Assembly (NCBI GenBank): GCA_946902875.1
Contig: OX336345.1
Coordinates: 5,921,395-5,985,394 of the forward strand
Direction of reading: 5' to 3'
DNA length: 64,000 nucleotides
Origin: Nematopogon swammerdamellus
Lineage: Eukaryota > Arthropoda > Insecta > Lepidoptera > Adelidae
The notes under the pieces are model-generated. The model was not told the origin of the DNA and searched no databases. It saw only the letters and a program-made list of their open reading frames with translations. A program made the position numbers and the translations under genes. Below are positions 43,311 through 54,775 of this stretch, piece by piece. The number at the start of each line of letters is the position of its first letter. Within the stretch, counting starts at the first letter, position 1.

Positions 43311-43774
43311 AAATATTAAAAGTTTTCGTATGGAAGCACGGGTCTTAAGTAGAGAAGTCGACGGAAAGTAAACATGTTGCAAAAAGTTTCGGAGCAATCG
43401 ATTGAATAAATGAATGTAAGCTGACGTGTACACCGACCTCTTAATGAAGACGCGCAACAATACGCCATAACGCAAAGTGCTGATTGTAAAACAATGCTAT
43501 CTTATAAGGACACACGTTTTGTTGAGGACGACATGGAGCCGAAAGACCAAAGATTATTGGCAACATGGTCGTCACACCCATGCCATTGTACTGTTTCAAT
43601 GCATTCAGTGCTATTATTATTAGCAATTTGTTAAATTAAATTATAATAAATCAAATTGACCTTGCCATTGTGAGGGGGAATTCGGCTTGTGTCATGGGCA
43701 CCTCTCCGACACTTCCAGCGAAGTGCTCGTTCGTGTCGCATCTCCGGGTGTTTCACGTAAATATTTCTATTTAC
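43311..43774. other. Unassigned DNA
   Basis: No repeat family or coding signature was identified. Confidence 0.45.
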
Positions 43775-44008
43775 ATACACATTACATACCACACACGCTG
43801 TATCCCGGAAATCAGGGTAAGCAGAGTAATCGGTGTTGTGCCGCATGAACTCTGGAAAATTGCAACACAACATCGACCACCACGTTTAGCAAAGTATTCG
43901 GACAAGATAACTATCAAGCAGCAAGTAAGTTACAAAGACCCACCTGCTGCACGACTCGGTGGACAGGTCCGTATCAAAGTGAGAGGTGGCAAACCTGTCG
44001 CCCGTCAA
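43775..44008 (-). mobile_element. Family E repeat, tail part
   Basis: ACATTACATACCACACACGC, TGTATCCCGGAAATCAGGGT, AAGCAGAGTAATCGGTGTTG, ACATCGACCACCACGTTTAG and CACCTGCTGCACGACTCGGT. Module X is absent at the right. Confidence 0.7.
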
Positions 44009-45237
44009 TAATTTATTCTTAGAATAGAGTCGATGAATACACCAAATGAACTGCAAAAACGTCAGCTGCTAACTCAACATGAATTGCTACCACCTCGCGT
44101 ACTGAATGATCGATTTTGTATTCGTTACTCACTTGTGGACCATGCATAATACTTAGAAATCATGAGGCGAGGCACCTAATTTTGGTAGGAAGACGGTACG
44201 AGAAATGCATTCGTTACCGTATGTAAATGTTTGGCGATTTATCTGCGCCGACCGATCCTACCTTCAGACACGCAACCAGTGCACATTATATTCTGCCAAA
44301 TATAGAGCTCATAAGCTAACCAAATGAATTACTGTTTTAGTTTCTGAAAGGCACAAAACCCTACGTGCCGCCAGGAAATTTAAACCTTCTAAACTGAATA
44401 TTCCTTGCAATTGAATAAAAAGTGGCTACGCAGGCTGCGTTTAGTTGATACCGTAAGATATATGTGCATGGAGTGAATTAAAAGTTGTGTAGTCTTAGGA
44501 ACAAGGCGCAGGACACAGCACATTGTCAGACAAACGGTTTCATTAACCGTACATACTTAACCAACTGCGCTCGTACACACACACACATACACACACAAAC
44601 ACTCATATACTTCCCTCTGGTGAAGCGGACTATGTGAAATGGCCTTTAACGAAAATATATTCTAAATATTGTCAGACTAGACCGTCTAATTACTTTGTAC
44701 TAAAGATAAAATCAAATTCGAGATTGTGAAATAAATGGAGAGATATATCGGTGGTGCACTACTCGGAAAAAATAAAATCCAAAATTTATTAATTAGTTAA
44801 TTTATTGATTGTGCGAAAAGATCGCTATTTTATTTAATTTATTTTGTTTGTTTTGTACCACAAAGATAATGTTTGTGTTTTAAATTAGAATTTCTATGTC
44901 TTTTTTTTTTAGACAAAATTTATTGAAAACGACTGTACTGTAGATGTAGCCAGGGAAGTTGGATGATTGCATGTGTCACCCATTTTATTTTTAAAATAGA
45001 TATTCTGACACATTAGTCATAAAAAATCTACTTTGCAAAAAATCATGGATCAAGAAATAAAGTAAAGTGCAAAAGGATCCATAAATGTACCCTTACAATG
45101 GATTTTAGTATATTTAGTGGGCAATGTCCCCAGTAATTGATTAGATAATAATTTTCAACTGTATTTACGTACGTCACGCAGCCGTTAGTACCCCGGGTGA
45201 CACCAATCACTGGTCAAATAGGTAAGGCATTAAATCT
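44009..45237. other. Unassigned AT-rich DNA
   Basis: About 1.2 kb with no recognised repeat or gene. A short CA-rich tract is at 44575-44605. ATGGATCAAGAAATAAAGT near 45045 resembles filler sequence found inside a SINE at about 50667-50685. Confidence 0.45.
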
Positions 45238-45510
45238 ACATACATACCGCACGCCATATCCCGAGAATCGGGGTATGCAGAGTAATTGATGTTGTGCTGC
45301 AAGTGCTCTTGTAAATTACAACACAACACCGACCACCGCGTTTAGCAATGTATTAGGACAAGATAACTATCAAGCAGCACGTAAGGCACGAAGACCCCAC
45401 GTTCTGCGTGCACTCGGTGGAAGAACTGTGTCGAGATGAGAGGTGGCTATCCTGTCGCCCTTTAGCACGGCACACATGTCACCTTCTTACGACATGCCCG
45501 GGGAGAGATC
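45238..45510 (-). mobile_element. Family E repeat
   Basis: ACATACCGCACGCCATATCC, CGAGAATCGGGGTATGCAGA, CACAACACCGACCACCGCGT, GACAAGATAACTATCAAGCA and a degraded module X (CACCTTCTTACGACATGCCC, GGGGAGAGATC). Confidence 0.7.
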
Positions 45511-45557
45511 TACTTACAGTATAGCATCGGCCGAGGAACGAAAGTTTAGCAGCCATA

Positions 45558-45980
45558 TCAATACTAATAAATATGTAAGGGATGGTCATGGAGTAAGTTA
45601 CTTTGTTTTATGAGATATTGCTTTTGTAGACTAAAACTAAATTGACGATTTTTAGAAATCTTTTCTGTATGTATATTAATATGTCCCTACATAACTTTTA
45701 AACCGATCATCCGAATTCGATTAAACTTAGTACAAGCAGATTTAACTACACGCGACACAGGATAGGAATTCAGTTCCGGTTACGCTAAGATGTGGCTCTC
45801 ATACAAACGGAATTGTTCCGCGTGCCGAAATAAAGGTATGGTAGCGGGCCTCGCCCTTAGTTACTTAATTTCATCGAGAAGGTTTATCGTTTACCTGAAT
45901 GTAGCTCGGCCTTCTTTTTTATTTACTTTCTTCTTTTTAAATACGACTTTCACGCGAGCGAAGCTGCGGGCTAAAGCTAT
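45558..45980 (+). mobile_element. Helitron G carrying one minisatellite monomer
   Basis: It starts TCAATACTAATAAATATG (TC at 45558) and ends CGAGCGAAGCTGCGGGCTAA then GCTAT in place of CTAG. The flanks are A and T, as expected for a Helitron insertion. Between GGTAGCGGG and TTACTTTCTTCTTTTTAAAT it holds a single 66-bp unit (45849-45914: CCTCGCCCTTAGTTACTTAA to GTAGCTCGGCCTTC). That unit is absent from most other G copies and matches the monomer amplified at 47.2-49.5 kb. Confidence 0.75.
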
Positions 45981-46053
45981 TGTAAATAAGCAAGTATGGT
46001 ATGGTTAACAAGAATCCAGTTTACACAATTACAATAGATTATCTCCTTGTCAA

Positions 46054-46088
46054 TCCATACTAATATTATAAATTCGAAAGTAACTCTG

Positions 46089-46136
<48 letters not shown>

Positions 46137-46415
46137 TACCTTTTCACGCCTAAACCGCTGAACAGATTTCGATAAAATATTGCACGGAGATGAATTGGAT
46201 CCTGAGGAAGAACATAGGCTACCTTTTGTCTCAAAAAACAACCCTTAAGGGGGTGAAATAGGGGATGACAGTTTGTATGGGGAACCTAGCATTTCTCGAG
46301 TTAGGGATATGACGATTCATATTTAGGCTTTGGTATGAAATAAAGAATTACGTGTTTCGGCGTTTTAGTTAAATAAACCCTTAAATTAAAATAATTTCAA
46401 AATTAGATTTTAGGA
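46054..46415 (+). mobile_element. Helitron-like family H, left part
   Basis: TCCATACTAATATTATAAAT and TCGAAAGTAACTCTG are followed by (GTCT)n at 46091-46136, CACGCCTAAACCGCTGAACA and GGCTACCTTTTGTCTC. TC-TA-rich starts and this body are typical of another lepidopteran Helitron-like family as I know it. The 3' hairpin is not visible before the hexamer array. Confidence 0.5.
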
Positions 46416-46424
46416 TTAAATGAT

Positions 46425-47005
<581 letters not shown>

Positions 47006-47009
47006 GAGG

Positions 47010-49550
47010 CGAATATGTATGTATGAATTTCCTCCATAAAATTTAAGCCGATCTTCTAAATTCGATTAAAATTAGTACACGTACATTTAGCTATACGAGA
47101 CACAGGATAGGCTAAATAAAATTCAGTTCCGGTTACGCTAAGACGTGGAGTACTTTACTTCCTTAGGTATCTTCTTTTTTTTTGCCGAAGGCCGACCTGT
47201 ATCCTGGAAGACGCTAAACCTTCTCGATGACAGTAAGTAACTATGGGCGATAGTTACTTACTTTCTTCAAGATGGTTTATAGTCTTCCTGAACGCAGCTC
47301 GGCCTTCGGCGTCGCCCTCAATTACTTAATTTCTTCGAGAAGGTTTATAGTTTTCCTGAACGCAGCTCGGCCGTCGGCATCGCCCTTAGTTACTTTCATC
47401 GAGAAGGTTATTGGCCTTCCTGAACGCAGCTCGGCCTTCGGCCTCGCCCTCTGTTACTTACTTTCTTCGAAAAGGTCATCGTATTCGTGAACGCAGCTCG
47501 GCCTTCGGCCTCGCCCTCAGTTACGTACTTTCATTAAGAAGGTTTATAGTCTTCCTGAACGCAGCTCGGCCTTCGGCCTCGCCCTCAATTACTTAATTTT
47601 TTCGAGAAGTTTATATTTTTCCTGAACGCAGCTCGGCCTTCGGCCTCGCCCTCTGTTACTTACTTTCTTCGAAAAGGTTATCGTCTTCCTGAACGCAGCT
47701 CGGCCTTCGGCCTCGCACTCTGTTCCTTACTTTCTTCGAGAGGGTTTATAGTCTTCCTGAACGCAGCTCGGCCTTCGGCCTCGCCCTCAGTTACTTAATT
47801 TCTACGAGAAAATTTATCGTCTTCGTGAACGCAGCTCGGCCTTCGGCCTCGCCCTCAGTTACTTACTTTCTTCGAGAAGGTTTATCGTCTTCCCGAACGC
47901 AGCTCGGCCTTCGGCCTCGCTATTTGTTACTTACTTTCTTCGAGAAGGTTTATAGTCTTCCTGAACGCAGCTCGGCCTTCGGCCTCGCCCTCAGTTACTT
48001 ACTTTCTTCGAGAAAGTTTATCGTCTTCCTGAACGCAGCTCGGCCTTCGGCCTCGCCCTTTGCTACTTACTTTCTTCGAGAAGGTTTATAGTCTTCCTAA
48101 ACGCAGCTCGGCTTTCGGCCTCGCCCACTGTTACTTACTTTCTTCGAGAAGGTTTATAGTCTTCCTCAACGCAGCTCGGCCTTCGGCCTCGCCCTCAGTT
48201 ACTTGCTTTCTTCGAGAAAGTTTATCGTCTTCCTGAACGCAGCTCGGCCTTCGGCCTCGCCCTTTGCTACTTACTTTCTTCGAGAAGGTTTATAGTCTTC
48301 CTAAACGCAGCTCGGCCTTCGGCCTCGCTCACTGTTACTTACTTTCTTCGAGAAGGTTTATCGTCTTTCCGAACGCAGCTCGGCCTTCGGCCTCGCCCTA
48401 TGTTACTTACTTTCTTTGAGAAGGTTTATAGTCTTCCTGAACGCAGCTCGGCCTTCGGCCTCGCCCTCAGTTACTTACTTTCTTCGAGAAAGTTTATCGT
48501 CTTCCTGAACGCAGCTCGGCCTTCGGCCTCGCCCTTTGCTACTTACTTTCTTCGAGAAGGTTTATAGTCTTCCTAAACGCAGCTCGGCCTTCGGCCTCGC
48601 TCACTGTTACTTACTTTCTTCGAGAAGGTTTATGGTCTTCCCGAATGTAGCTCGGCCTTCGGCCTCGCTTTCAGTTACTTGCTTTCTTCGAGAAGGTTTA
48701 TAGTCTTCCTAAACGCAGCTCGGCCTTCGGCCTCGCCCACTGTTACTTACTTTCTTCGAGAAAGTTTATAGTCTTCCTCAACGCAGCTCGGCCTTCGGCC
48801 TCGCCCTCAGTTACTTGCTTTCTTCGAGAAAGTTTATCGTCTTCCTCAACGCAGCTCGGCCTTCGGCCTCACCCTTTGTTACTTACTTTCATCGAGAAGG
48901 TTTATAGTCTTCCTGAACCTAGCTCGGCCTTCGGCCTCGCCCTCAGTTACTTACTTTCTTCGAGAAAGTTTATCGTCTTCCTGAACGCAGATCGGCCTTC
49001 GGCCTCGCCCTTTCCTACTTACTTTCTTCGAGAAGGTTTATATTCTTCCTAAACGCAGCTCGGCCTTCGGCCTCACCCACTGTTACTTACTTTCTTCGAG
49101 AAGGTTTATAGTCTTCCTCAACGCAGCTCGGCCTTCGGCCTCGCCCTCAGTTACTTGCTTTCTTCGAGAAAGTTTATCGTCTTCCTGAACGCAGCTCGGC
49201 CTTCGGCCTCACCCTTTGTTACTTACTTTCTTCGAGAAGGTTTATAGTCTTCCTAAACGCAGCTCGGCCTTCGGCCTCGCCCACTGTTACTTACTTTCTT
49301 CGAGAAGGTTTATAGTCTTCCTCAACGCAGCTCGGCTTTCGGCCTCGCCCTCAGTTACTTGCTTTCTTCGAGAAGGTTTATAGTCTTCCAGAACGCAGCT
49401 CGGCCTTCGGCCTCGCCCTTAGTTACTTACTTCCTTCGAGAAGGTTTATAGTCTTCCTGAACGCAGCTCGGCCTTCGGCTTAGCCCTCAGTTACTTACTT
49501 TCTTCTTTGAAATACGAAGTTCACGCGAGCGGAGCCGCGGGCTCAGCTAG
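47010..49550 (+). mobile_element. Helitron G expanded by a 2.3-kb minisatellite
   Basis: The internal Helitron G sequence (CCGATCTTCTAAATTCGATT, CGAGACACAGGATAGGCTAA, TTCAGTTCCGGTTACGCTAA) is followed by the 68-bp tandem array. The normal 3' end comes next: TTTCTTCTTTGAAATACG, CACGCGAGCGGAGCCGCGGG and CTAG (49547-49550). The 5' end (TC and about 100 bp) is missing next to the hexamer array. Confidence 0.75.
47182..49500 (+). repeat. 68-bp minisatellite, about 33 units
   Basis: The unit of about 68 bp contains GAACGCAGCTCGGCCTTCGG, CCTCGCCCTCAGTTACTTAC and TTTCTTCGAGAAGGTTTATA. Each unit carries a GGCC-TTC-GGCC hairpin core. Variants such as CCTTTGCTAC and CCCACTGTTAC recur at multiples of the unit length. 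The first unit (47182-47243) is inverted relative to the rest. The repetitive open frames (with NAARPSASPSVTYFLR) are artefacts. Confidence 0.9.
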
Positions 49551-49937
49551 TACTAATAATAAATATGTAAGGGATAGTTATGGAGTAAGTTACTTTGTTT
49601 TATGAGATACTGCGTTTGTAGACTTTATCTATTATACTAAAACTAAATTGATGATTTTTAGAAATATTTTCTGTATGTATGTATGGATGGATGTAGTTAT
49701 GTATGTTTCTCCATAACTCTTAAACCGATCATCCGAATTTGACGAAACTTAGTACAAGCACGGGACATACTATACCGGACACAGGATAGGCTAAACAAAA
49801 TTCAGTTCCGGTTACGCTAAGATGTGGCTCTCATACAAACCGAATTGTTCCTCGCGCCGAAATAAAGGTACGGTAGCGGGCACTTTCTTCTTTTCAAATA
49901 CGAAATTCACGCGAGCGAAGTCGCGGGAAAAAGCTAG
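49551..49937 (+). mobile_element. Helitron G immediately downstream of another G copy
   Basis: It begins TACTAATAATAAATATGTAA directly after the CTAG of the preceding element and ends CGAGCGAAGTCGCGGGAAAA then GCTAG (49934-49937) followed by T. The interior has the usual G blocks, and ACGGTAGCGGGCACTTTCTT shows that no minisatellite unit is present. The two form a head-to-tail tandem. Confidence 0.8.
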
Positions 49938-50464
49938 TTAATAATAAAATATGAGTTACGGTAGCCGATGCGCAACGCCGTGCATTCATAAAACTTTACC
50001 GATAAATAATAAATTGTAGGATCGGGTTAGCGAGAGCGAGGGAGAAGGAGAGGGAGATAGACTAGGCGGCAAGAAGTTTGCGGAGGCGATGATTAGGTGT
50101 GTTAACGGAGGAGTACGCCGAGAAAATTGCCCGTTTAGCGAGCTGGAGAAAAAGTCTAGTTTAAACAAGTTAAAGCGAGATTCTTGTAGTTACAAAGGAA
50201 AATTGCTTCATAACCGCAGTCTCTGCCGCCACCGCCCCGCCCCGCGTCTGCTCGTGATATCCGGCCGCCGCCCCCGCCAGGGCGGGGCGGGATGCGGAAA
50301 CGGTAACAATACCGGGATTTATGTAATAAAGAAGCAAACACTTCTGGACGAAGTACAATCCTTGAGAAGGAGAAAAAGTAAGTCGATTCCCATACCTTAC
50401 TAGGTTCTATACTTTAAAATAGGCTGTATCTATACTATACTAAAAAAAATTACAATCTATAGCC
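49938..50464. other. Unassigned DNA with a GC-rich inverted repeat
   Basis: About 50230-50295 has CCGCCCCGCCCCGCG and GGGCGGGGCGGGATGCGG, which can pair, and two overlapping minus-strand frames without recognised domains. Nothing else was identified. Confidence 0.4.
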
Positions 50465-50860
50465 AATTTTTTATAGAAAGTGGCACGGTTGGCTACATCA
50501 CTTACAACATCCGTGATGTCAGTCCATAACACCGGGTGAACTAGGTGCCATGTCAGTGCTTCCCTTCATTTGATGTCGGCTACATTGAACTGGGCGGAAA
50601 ACACGAACCATTTACATAGCCGTTTCGACCGACGTTTCATTCAGTGCCACCGCACTGAATGAAACGATGGATCAAGGAATAAAGTTCAGTACCAAACCGA
50701 GCGGGTTGAACCCTACCACATAGTAAGGTAAGAAGGGAAGGGACCTACAGTTTTACGTGGAATCCGAACCACGGTCAGGCTTCGACGGTGGAGCGGTCTT
50801 GGATGGGTATCCAAGAACTGACCGGCCCAGCGTCTGCACCACTGAGCTATCGAAGCTGAC
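50465..50860 (-). mobile_element. SINE-A with composite head and an internal hairpin
   Basis: Tail and body are followed at the right by the T-arm complement GGAATCCGAACCACGGTCAG, a rearranged 5S-like part and CACCACTGAGCTATCGAAGC then TGAC. At 50633-50666 the body turns into an exact inverted copy of itself (15-bp arms, loop CACC). About 27 bp of filler follow before ACCAAACCGAGCGGGTTGAA resumes. Confidence 0.75.
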
Positions 50861-50865
50861 AGATT

Positions 50866-50985
50866 CTATTCTATTCTATTCTGCCCTGCCCTGCCCTGCC
50901 CTGCCCTGCCCTGCCCTGCTCTACTCACTCTAATCTACTCTACTCTACTCCACTCCACTCCACTCCACTCTACTCTACTCTATGT
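50866..50985 (+). repeat. Mixed pentamer array
   Basis: TCTAT, then GCCCT (about seven units), then CTACT and CCACT units follow one another. It lies directly upstream of the 5' end of a SINE-A. The pattern of one pentamer mutating into another is like 37313-37521. Confidence 0.75.
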
Positions 50986-51493
50986 ATTAAATAAAATTCA
51001 ACGTGAAAGATTTAAGCAGCCAATCTAACACACACCGACCCCACAACGATCGCAGCGAACATTAAGACGCGCACACGGACACACCTGTTGTTGTCGAAAA
51101 GGAAATTTATTGAATTAGAGAATCGCATGTCGCGGCCGGCGGGGCGGGGGCAGCGCGGTGGGAAGGCGGGGAGGGGAACACTAACAACCTCGCCAGCTAG
51201 AATGCAGTATACTTACGTAGAGGCACAGTCGCGTCATGTAGTAGTATAATGATATTAAAATGTTCTTCGTCTATTGTTAGTGTCAAGGGTGAGAAGGCGA
51301 CTTAATTATTTAATAATATATCATTACTTCCTCACCACGAATATCATGTCAAAATACATCCGCAGCTATTCTCTTGTTATTGTTTTATTTATTGTAACAC
51401 CGCGGTTACCTATCACACTTAGACAAGGTAATTTTATGGGGACCCCTTCGCAGGTTGTCCGCGGTTTCGAGTTCAAATTCCTCAACTTGATGA
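50986..51493. other. Unassigned DNA
   Basis: No repeat family or coding signature was identified. A GC-rich purine tract lies at 51130-51180. Confidence 0.4.
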
Positions 51494-52187
51494 CGAGACG
51501 GAAGTTAACTTTCTCCATACAAAATCGTCTTTCGGCATTTATACTTTCTAGCCCCCTAAACCTTATCTTGTTTTTTACCATTTTTTCTACGTTCCTTTTA
51601 TTATTTTGTTTAGATGAAATATACCTACAATACCGGAGCTAAAAATTTGTATTTCGACCGAAACAAAAGTATTTTTATTATTTTTTTATGTTTTTTTTTA
51701 TGTAAACCAGCATGGGTGGCTGTGCCGAGAGACCAATGGTGCAGTCGATAGAGCCAAAATCACCTCTCCTCGCGAAACCACGCTCAGTTAGGTGCTATGC
51801 TAGCAGATTTGCAGACTGTTGTTAGGCTGTCTAGCCCGTTAATACGACGCTTGAAGACACCCTGGTTAAAGGATTCAGGAAATACACTCGCCGGAAGACA
51901 GTTCCACACTCTAGCGGTGCGACAAAGAAACGATTTAGAGAACCGATGGGCTCTCAAAAGCCCAATGTCATGGAATGTCAATGGTCATAGTCATGAAGTT
52001 CATTAAGCTTTATTGAGTCATCACTTTAGATATTCAAAAAATAAGACAGGAACGTAGATTCGACTGTACGTATTAAAAAAAAAAAAAAAAACAAATTAGG
52101 GCGGTAATTAGAAGATTTAGGGCGGTCAAAAACATAAATGCGAAAGACGATTTTGTATGGAGAAAGTTAACTTCCGTCTCGTCTTAA
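51494..52187. repeat. Inverted-repeat pair enclosing LINE sequence
   Basis: ACGAGACGGAAGTTAACTTT and CTCCATACAAAATCGTCTTT (about 51494-51541) recur in reverse complement at about 52140-52187 with a single one-base gap over 47 bp. Between them lie a SINE-D tail scrap (TTTATGTAAACCAGCATGGG, about 51695-51740) and the LINE fragment at 51784-51981. These are either TIRs of an old element or two opposed copies of one repeat. Confidence 0.55.
51784..51981 (-). pseudogene. LINE reverse-transcriptase C-terminus
   Basis: Translation gives HRFSKSFLCRTARVWNCLP, ASVFPESFNQGVFKRRING and LDSLTTVCKSASIAPN, a well-preserved C-terminal end of a Jockey/CR1-group reverse transcriptase from a third lineage, different from LINE B and M. 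Only this end is present. Confidence 0.65.
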
Positions 52188-52302
52188 AGTGTGAAATGTA
52201 AGTGTTTGTTCATTTGGGCGATTGTGAAGATTCGTGAGATTGTCTGTTCTGCCGCTTTTAAATTGTCAAGTATCTATCTATATGACATTGTTCTTCAATA
52301 TT

Positions 52303-52712
52303 TAAGCGGCGGGTGACCGAGTGGTCAGGGTGTCGGCTTCTCGTGCGAGAGGTCCGAGGTTCGATTCCGGTCGGCGTGTACCAATGAGTTTTTTCTGACG
52401 AAAACAAATTTACGTGCTGCTACACCTGCTGCTTCACCGTTCGGAACCGGTGTAAAACTGTAGGTCCCTTCCCTTGCCCTTACTAGGTGGTAGGCTCACA
52501 TTGTAGCCGACTAGGTTGGTACCTACCACCACACTGGATGTAATATGGCTGCATAGCAGCCTCGGCTGTGTTCTCCTCTAGTCCAGTATAGCGAGCAATC
52601 CAAAGGGAAGTATCCGATATTGCACCTAACTTCTCGGAGGTGACATTGCCTGAACGGAGCATGTGCTTTGGCCCCTCTGTCTCATCCACCCATACCGGAT
52701 TATATATAAAAT
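52303..52712 (+). mobile_element. Complete SINE-D with canonical A and B boxes
   Basis: The head has TGACCGAGTGGTC (52314-52326) and a perfect B box GGTTCGATTCC (52358-52368), spaced as in a tRNA. AGTTTTTTCTGACG and the conserved ACTGTAGGTCCCTTCCCTTG body start follow. The body continues with TAGCCGACTAGGTTGGTACC, CTCCTCTAGTCCAGTATAGC and CTTCTCGGAGGTGACATTGC, and ends near CGGATTATATATAAAATAG. Of the SINE-D copies here, this is the one most likely to keep a working internal promoter. Confidence 0.85.
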
Positions 52713-52795
52713 AGATGAACGCATGACACAAGGAATATAGGTAGGATAGGAGGTAGGTACACAATTTACAAATTTCAAAATATAGACGAGGCGTA

Positions 52796-52950
52796 TGTAC
52801 CGTGTGGGGGAAAAAAATATCCCCACTAGATCTCTCCCCGTACATGTGCACGAAGGGGGAAGGAAGAACGACTTGCAGCACAACATCGATTACTCTGCTT
52901 ACTAATAATGTTGGGATACAGCGTGTATGTATCTATGTATGTATGTATTT
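52796..52950 (+). mobile_element. Family E repeat with large internal deletion
   Basis: GTACCGTGTGGGG and CTCCCCGTACATGTGCACGA (module X) join directly to CTTGCAGCACAACATCGATT, ACTCTGCTTACT, GGGATACAGCGTGTATGTAT and a GTAT tail. Confidence 0.65.
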
Positions 52951-54395
52951 AGCAAGGTATTTAGACTACGATTAGTGCCCAAAAGTGTTTTCTTGGAACT
53001 AGTATAAAATTATGTGCAACCCAAAAGCTTACAATCAAAGCTTTCGAAGAAAGATCGAATCAATGGACGTTCAAAATTAATAAATAAGTACTTTTATTTC
53101 GTTTTCTACAAACCGAGCAAGGCAAAAAGACTATAGTCGCTCCGGTGGTGGTCGACCTTCGTATACGTAGGAGCAGATAGGTACGTATAAAATGTAATAA
53201 GTACGGGTCGTTTGGTTTTTTCGGGTTCCGTAGTGAGCGATGCAGACGGACAATGAATTATTAAAACTAATAAAATAGTATTAAAATTCCTTCACATACA
53301 ACAAAAACTAAAAATATCATAAAAAATATAAATTAAAATTGATGCCAATTAAAAAAGAAAGAAAAAATTCTTAAAACTAAAATTCGAATCTTAAAAAACC
53401 AATTAATAAATGTTTATATTTAGACATTTAAATTAAATTGCGAATCATAAATATATATACAGGTAAAAACAATATAAAAAAATAAAACTATCATTATTTT
53501 TAATAGTTTAAATTAAAACATTGATCTTGTAAATAAAAAATAAAAATTATTTTTAAAACTTAAAAAAAATATATATCTCTTCATCAATAAGCTTCAAAAT
53601 TATTATTTTAATTAAACTACTATTATAAGCGTCCTAGGAACTATGGCTGCCTGGGCTGAACTGGAAGATTTTTTTTATTTATACGTTTATGTTGAGTTTT
53701 ATTTTGTTAGATAGATAAGTTTTGTTTTAGGTTAGTTTTAGTTAAGAACTTTCTTATATTAAATTTTTATATTCTTTCTTTAATTATTTTAATTTATCAA
53801 TCAGATCATATGTCTGCGCGTCCTTTAGTACGTCACACGCATTGTCCGAGGCGATTACTCAGAAAACTAACACAAAAAAAAATCTAAGATTTTTTTTTAT
53901 AAAGTATACCATTTATTCCTTTTAAGGCATGAACACTATTTAGAAGTTTAAACGCTGATAGAAAATAACATTTTTGTGGTCAGCAGCGAAGCGGCAAAGC
54001 GACTCGCTATGCATTCGAGAAGGACGGTTACGGAACCCTCGGTGAGTGGACAACGTTCGCACTCAAGAGCCTTTTTTATGTGGTCTAATCGCTCAGACCT
54101 CGATCCAGTTCAAACAAGGGACCATCAGTTCATACTGCCCTCTACCTGCGTCGTCTTGTTTTATGGCTGACAATTGTGGTTTATTTATTTTGAACTTTAA
54201 CTATCAAAATAAATCACTAACAAGATTAAGTGGCGTAGGAAAAGGATTAAGGCTACTTTTAACTTTAAAATAAGGCATAATTTACAGTTGAATTTGACCT
54301 TATACGTAAATATTCAAAATTTTAAGAGGTTCAGAAACAGTACGATTGGGCTGCGAGATGTTTAGCTGTGAAACACTTTAACGAGCTACATAATA
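52951..54395. other. AT-rich unassigned DNA
   Basis: The stretch 53260-53800 is strongly A-rich with many AAATTAAA motifs and no open frame of note. 53975-54270 has overlapping short frames without signatures. No repeat shared with the rest of the window was found. Confidence 0.5.
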
Positions 54396-54505
54396 CTTTT
54401 TTTTATGTAAACTGACACGGATGGCTACATCACCTACAACATCCGTGATGTCAGCCCATAACATGGGGTGAACTTGGTGCCACGTCAGTGCTTCCCTTCG
54501 GATAT
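54396..54505 (-). mobile_element. SINE-A tail
   Basis: Poly-T, then CTGACACGGATGGCTACATC, ACCTACAACATCCGTGATGT and GGTGAACTTGGTGCCACGTC. The element stops at CTTCCCTTCGG, so only about 110 bp of the 3' end remain. Confidence 0.7.
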
Positions 54506-54775
54506 TATTAACTAGTATTATTAACATATTTTTAACTAGTTTTATACAAATGCGTAACATGAACACTCTATTTATTCCAAGTGCGTAAGATTTCGCTGAT
54601 CATGTCAGATTCCATCAAATCTGCAATACTGCACAATAACCAAGGCATCGCTATTTACTATATCTACTCACCTACCTAACCTACTCACGCTGTAGAGCAG
54701 GATTTCCCTTTTTGTAGTCACAGACTCATTGCAAAATTTCAAAAATCTAACGGACCCCTACCAAACTTAATTGTA

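Noticed and set aside
47272..48091. Repeated frames with NAARPSASPSVTYFLR
   Set aside because: They translate the 68-bp minisatellite; the period is not divisible by three, so frames rotate and break.
47182..49500. CRISPR-like array of regular units
   Set aside because: Units are contiguous 68-mers without unique spacers, inside a eukaryotic Helitron, and no cas gene is present.
52303..52380. Functional tRNA gene
   Set aside because: The A and B boxes are good, but the acceptor stem does not close and the sequence continues into a SINE body shared by other copies.
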